A stretch of 23,409 nucleotides of DNA, taken from contig CALEPT010000085.1 in assembly GCA_937910385.1 (NCBI GenBank), forward strand, positions 1 through 23,409, given 5' to 3'. Source of the DNA: an uncultured Ruminococcus sp. Its GTDB lineage: Bacteria; Bacillota; Clostridia; Oscillospirales; Ruminococcaceae. The position numbers and the translations under genes were made by a program. Of the stretch, positions 21,452-23,409 are shown one piece after another (position 1 is the first letter of the stretch; each line of letters starts with the position of its first letter). Under the pieces are notes generated by a model. The model ran no database searches. It was not told the origin of the DNA and saw only the letters and a list, made by a program, of their open reading frames with translations.

Positions 21452-21479
21452 CTCCAGAGTAGTACTGGGTTCAAAGTTC
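21443..21479. repeat. Long imperfect inverted repeat between convergent gene ends
   Basis: GAACTTTGA (21443-21451) with TCAAAGTTC (21471-21479), and inner CCAG (21454-21457) with CTGG (21465-21468), loop 7 nt. It lies 3 nt from the stop of the minus-strand hydrolase and overlaps the stop of the 78-aa gene. No strong T-run on either side. It may stabilise 3' ends or act as a weak terminator for the hydrolase. Confidence 0.6.
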
Positions 21480-21481
21480 GT

Positions 21482-22402
21482 TTATTCTCCTAAATCAACT
21501 CTTTGTTCCTGATAAAGCTCATTGCTCATAAGCTCAGGCTTATCACCGATGAACGCCTTTGCCGCTTCTTCATCACCCTGCAACTGCCACATGAACCACG
21601 CTGTCACATAGCCATCGGCAGAATAGAGCATCTCACCGTGTTCACAGTCCTTCTTCCTTGCCATTGCTTTCGGTGCAGTGATCTGAGTATACATTTCAGG
21701 CAGCTTTTCGGAAGGAATGACCGTTTTCATCTCAAAATCGCCCTTTGTGCCTGCGACCATGAAAATGGGGATATTCACCTTAGAAATATCATAGTCCCAT
21801 TCCATATCAGCGGCAAGATCGGGATTTGCAGGACTTTCTGCAACAACCGTTTTATACATATCACTGTGCTTGGTATCGGTCACTGTGTTTATCGCACCCA
21901 CACCGCCCTGTGAATGACCGAGAGAACCGATATTGTCGGTATCTATCTTCTGATAGAAAATGCTCTCTTTGTCATCATTGCATTTGAGCAGATAGTTAAG
22001 GCTCATGTCGGACGCAAAGCCGTTCCACGAATATTCCTCCTCGTTGCCGATCACGATGAAGCCCCAGCTTGCGAAATGCTCAAACATTGCCTTTGCTTTC
22101 GAGCCTTTCACGCCTGTTCCGTTGCTTACAACGATAACGGGATATTTCTTGTCTGCGGCGGTCAGTTCTTCAGGGTAGTATATCTCATATTTCTTGTAGT
22201 TTTCAAGCACTTTTACCTCGGTATATGCCGTTTTGTATGTACCGTTTTTGAGATACTTCGCTTCGATCTCACCGCCTGTTTTCACAGTCTCGGTGTAATT
22301 CTTCGGAACGGCAGGAGTCAACACATTCTTGATCAGCAGCAATGCCACAAGCACGATAATGACTAAAAATACGATACCCACGATCTTCATCACCTTTTTC
22401 AT
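21482..22402 (-). CDS. Membrane-anchored or secreted alpha/beta hydrolase
   Basis: 306 aa. An N-terminal signal anchor (MKKVMKIVGIVFLVIIVLVALLLI) places the enzyme outside the membrane. The hydrolase core has strand KYPVIVVSNGTGVKGS (oxyanion region), FASWGFIVIGNEEEYSWNG, the nucleophile elbow GSLGHSQGGVGAI (Ser164), an acid-containing segment IPIFMVAGTKGDFEM, and the His in KKDCEHGEMLYSADG. The plan matches dienelactone-hydrolase/PET-hydrolase-like esterases. ATG 22402 is chosen for AAGGAGG 7-8 nt upstream; a longer frame begins at 22429. Divergent from a TetR gene, with a shared palindrome at 22438, so probably repressed by it. Ester substrate unknown. Confidence 0.87.
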   Translation of the reverse strand: MKKVMKIVGIVFLVIIVLVALLLIKNVLTPAVPKNYTETVKTGGEIEAKYLKNGTYKTAYTEVKVLENYKKYEIYYPEELTAADKKYPVIVVSNGTGVKGSKAKAMFEHFASWGFIVIGNEEEYSWNGFASDMSLNYLLKCNDDKESIFYQKIDTDNIGSLGHSQGGVGAINTVTDTKHSDMYKTVVAESPANPDLAADMEWDYDISKVNIPIFMVAGTKGDFEMKTVIPSEKLPEMYTQITAPKAMARKKDCEHGEMLYSADGYVTAWFMWQLQGDEEAAKAFIGDKPELMSNELYQEQRVDLGE

Positions 22403-22437
22403 GATACTTCCTCCTTGACTTCTCCGCAAAAAGTATG

Positions 22438-22466
22438 ATACAATGGTTTCATTGAAACTATTGTAT
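22438..22466. promoter_or_regulatory. Near-perfect 29-bp palindrome, candidate TetR operator
   Basis: Left arm ATACAATGGTTTCA, centre T, right arm TGAAACTATTGTAT; 13 of 14 positions pair. It lies between the hydrolase (22402) and TetR (22528) start codons and overlaps AT-rich -10-like elements on both strands (minus TATAAT at 22465-22470). Confidence 0.75.
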
Positions 22467-22527
22467 TATAAATTCCATAGAAAATCAAGCGATTATGAAA
22501 AATGAAACAAAAGGGAGATTTTGTATC

Positions 22528-23013
22528 ATGACAGGCAGGAGCAGTGTGAAAGATATTATCACGGAGAGCTTTATAGAGCTTCTGAAAGAAAAGAGCATAG
22601 ACGATATTTCGATATACGAGCTTGCTGACTACGCTAAAGTAGGCAGAGTATCATTCTACCGCAATTTCTCCGATAAGGACGATATTCTGCGCTATTATAT
22701 CGACACGGAAACAAGCAAGTGGCTGGAAGGCTCTGAGTTTAACTACCTCACCGCAGAAAGCATGCAGACTTATGTTATTTTTTTGCTTACGCATTTGTAT
22801 CAATACCGAGATGTGATAGATCTGATGATGCGTGACAGCAGAATGTACCTGATTGAAGCGGAGTTTGACAAGCGGTTTCGTGCGACCTTAGCGGATGTGT
22901 CTGATCCATGGCATATTGCCTTTACAATAGGTGGATTCTACAAGCTGTTCTGCTATTGGGCAGAAACGGGATATGAAAAAACGCCGCAGGAAATAGCGGA
23001 GTATGTGAAATAA
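22528..23013 (+). CDS. TetR-family transcriptional regulator
   Basis: About 161 aa. N-terminal TetR HTH: MTGRSSVKDIITESFIELLKEKSIDDISIYELADYAKVGRVSFYRNFSDKDDILRYYID, with the recognition helix VGRVSFYRNF. The C-terminal ligand domain is short (TETSKWLEGSEFN ... IGGFYKLFCYWAETGYEKTPQEIAEYV), like the TetR subgroup with TetR_C_33-type ends. ATG 22528 is preferred for AAAGGGAGA upstream; an in-frame ATG at 22495 has no site. It probably controls itself and the divergent hydrolase via 22438-22466. Ligand unknown. Confidence 0.9.
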   Translation: MTGRSSVKDIITESFIELLKEKSIDDISIYELADYAKVGRVSFYRNFSDKDDILRYYIDTETSKWLEGSEFNYLTAESMQTYVIFLLTHLYQYRDVIDLMMRDSRMYLIEAEFDKRFRATLADVSDPWHIAFTIGGFYKLFCYWAETGYEKTPQEIAEYVK

Positions 23014-23014
23014 C

Positions 23015-23050
23015 AGAAAAGCAGCCGACAGAAATGCCGACTGCTTTTCT
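23015..23050. terminator. Terminator after the TetR gene
   Basis: AGAAAAGCAG (23015-23024) pairs with CTGCTTTTCT (23041-23050); inner CG/CG pairs possible. It lies 1 nt after the stop and next to the 3' end of the convergent DUF4314-like relic, so it may serve both. Confidence 0.7.
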
Positions 23051-23052
23051 TG

Positions 23053-23247
23053 TTATGATGCCACTTCAAACAGGCTCTTGAAATTCTTTTTGGAGAACGA
23101 GGTCAACCGTCCGTTGCTCACCCATTCTATGAATACATTGTCGAGATCGTCGATGTATAAGACCGTGGCTATGCTGCCAACAGGAACGCTGTCACTTATC
23201 TCCTCTCCGAGCTTGACCTTTGCTCCGGCTGTTACTTAATCTATCAT
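23053..23247 (-). pseudogene. DUF4314-like small gene with a TAA at codon 4
   Basis: Ribosome site TAGGAGGT precedes ATG 23247. The frame reads MID, then TAA (23236-23238), and then continues intact for 60 codons: VTAGAKVKLGEEISDSVPVG, SIATVLYIDDLDNVFIEWVS, NGRLTSFSKKNFKSLFEVAS. The 'GxxVxL... PxGxxATVxYIDD... WxxNGRL' pattern resembles DUF4314, small beta proteins frequent in conjugative elements. The only visible defect is the nonsense codon, so the event is recent, or the codon is read by reinitiation. Own promoter at 23276-23304. Confidence 0.65.
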
Positions 23248-23275
23248 CGCTATGACCTCCTAAAAACACACTTGT

Positions 23276-23304
23276 ATAATACAACAGCGGAACGGGAGCA
23301 TCAA
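23276..23304 (-). promoter_or_regulatory. Promoter of the DUF4314-like relic
   Basis: Minus strand TTGATG (23299-23304), 17 bp, TATTAT (23276-23281). The -10 lies within the palindrome TTGTAT-A-ATACAA (23273-23285), a possible operator. Confidence 0.65.
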
Positions 23305-23357
23305 GTAAAATGCTGAGACCAGAAGTGTTGTTTTTGTGTGAAGCGAGATTTTGGATT

Positions 23358-23409
23358 TTAGTTCACGATCTGTAAACCCAAAGGTTCAAACCATATAACC
23401 GATTGGAAC
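23358..23409 (-). CDS. Possible C-terminal end of a gene running off the right edge
   Basis: A minus-strand frame open to the window edge reads FQSVIWFEPLGLQIVN and stops at TAA 23358-23360. Sixteen codons are too few to identify it or to prove it is coding. Confidence 0.2.
   Translation of the reverse strand, partial: FQSVIWFEPLGLQIVN

Noticed and set aside
1..23409. CRISPR arrays, IS elements, rRNA or tRNA genes, and reverse transcriptase/DGR
   Set aside because: No regularly spaced direct repeats, no transposase or reverse transcriptase frames, and no tRNA cloverleaf other than the tmRNA tRNA-like domain were seen on reading both strands.
23341..23409. tRNA-like GGTTCAAACC at the right edge
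   Set aside because: No acceptor stem or anticodon arm could be matched; the sequence reads better as a possible gene end.

Overview
The window looks like chromosome from a Gram-positive anaerobe of the Clostridia, most likely a gut or rumen Ruminococcus-type bacterium (inference). The evidence is a GH5 endoglucanase end at the left edge, strong AGGAGG ribosome sites, sigma-A promoters with 17-bp spacers, and families typical of that group: a beta-helix carbohydrate-binding lipoprotein, clostridial APH-like kinases, YczE/MarR, DUF6809-like and DUF4314-like small proteins. No species was identified by search.

Layout. 1-3.1 kb: 3' part of a secreted GH5 glycanase with its terminator, then a large beta-helix lipoprotein on the minus strand. 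3.3-5.3 kb: a short phage-tail/lysis block on the plus strand. It holds two paralogous 73-aa proteins, each followed by a different fibre-like protein, then a holin-like membrane protein. No capsid, terminase, integrase or lysin is present. 5.4-5.8 kb: a small unrecognised gene, possibly frameshifted, and a strong bidirectional terminator. 5.8-7.46 kb (minus): the ribosome-rescue locus, with tmRNA (ssrA), a GNAT acetyltransferase and smpB, and near-consensus promoters for ssrA and smpB. The phage block lies just beyond the ssrA 3' end, a classic integration site.

7.8-12.0 kb (plus): a DUF6809-like small protein, an APH-like kinase, an aldo/keto reductase and an unusual in-frame flavodoxin-reductase/CMD/cupin polyprotein with an internal ribosome site, with short coding relics between them. 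12.0-17.4 kb (minus): a small ORF, a lipoprotein, an ATPase, a 5'-truncated methyltransferase and a tightly packed redox/acetylation run (flavodoxin, SnoaL-like, hexapeptide acetyltransferase, LysR, second hexapeptide acetyltransferase). Together with the plus-strand redox genes this suggests a response to electrophiles, quinones or xenobiotics, but that role is inferred.

18.0-19.2 kb: a MarR-YczE operon with a clear operator. 19.4-21.1 kb: a two-gene operon joining an MmcQ/YjbR-EVE fusion to a DUF5131 (Gp37/Gp68) radical-SAM-like protein, a plausible nucleic-acid modification or defence pair. Divergent from it is a 78-aa gene whose reading frame runs through a strong terminator, predicting nonstop mRNA. 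21.5-23.0 kb: an exported alpha/beta hydrolase and a divergent TetR regulator sharing a near-perfect 29-bp palindrome. The right edge holds a DUF4314-like small gene broken by a TAA at codon 4.

Recurrent gene decay (relics at 9.3, 10.6, 14.4, 17.6 and 23.1 kb) marks the right two thirds as a plastic accessory region. All family calls are from reading motifs, not from database searches.
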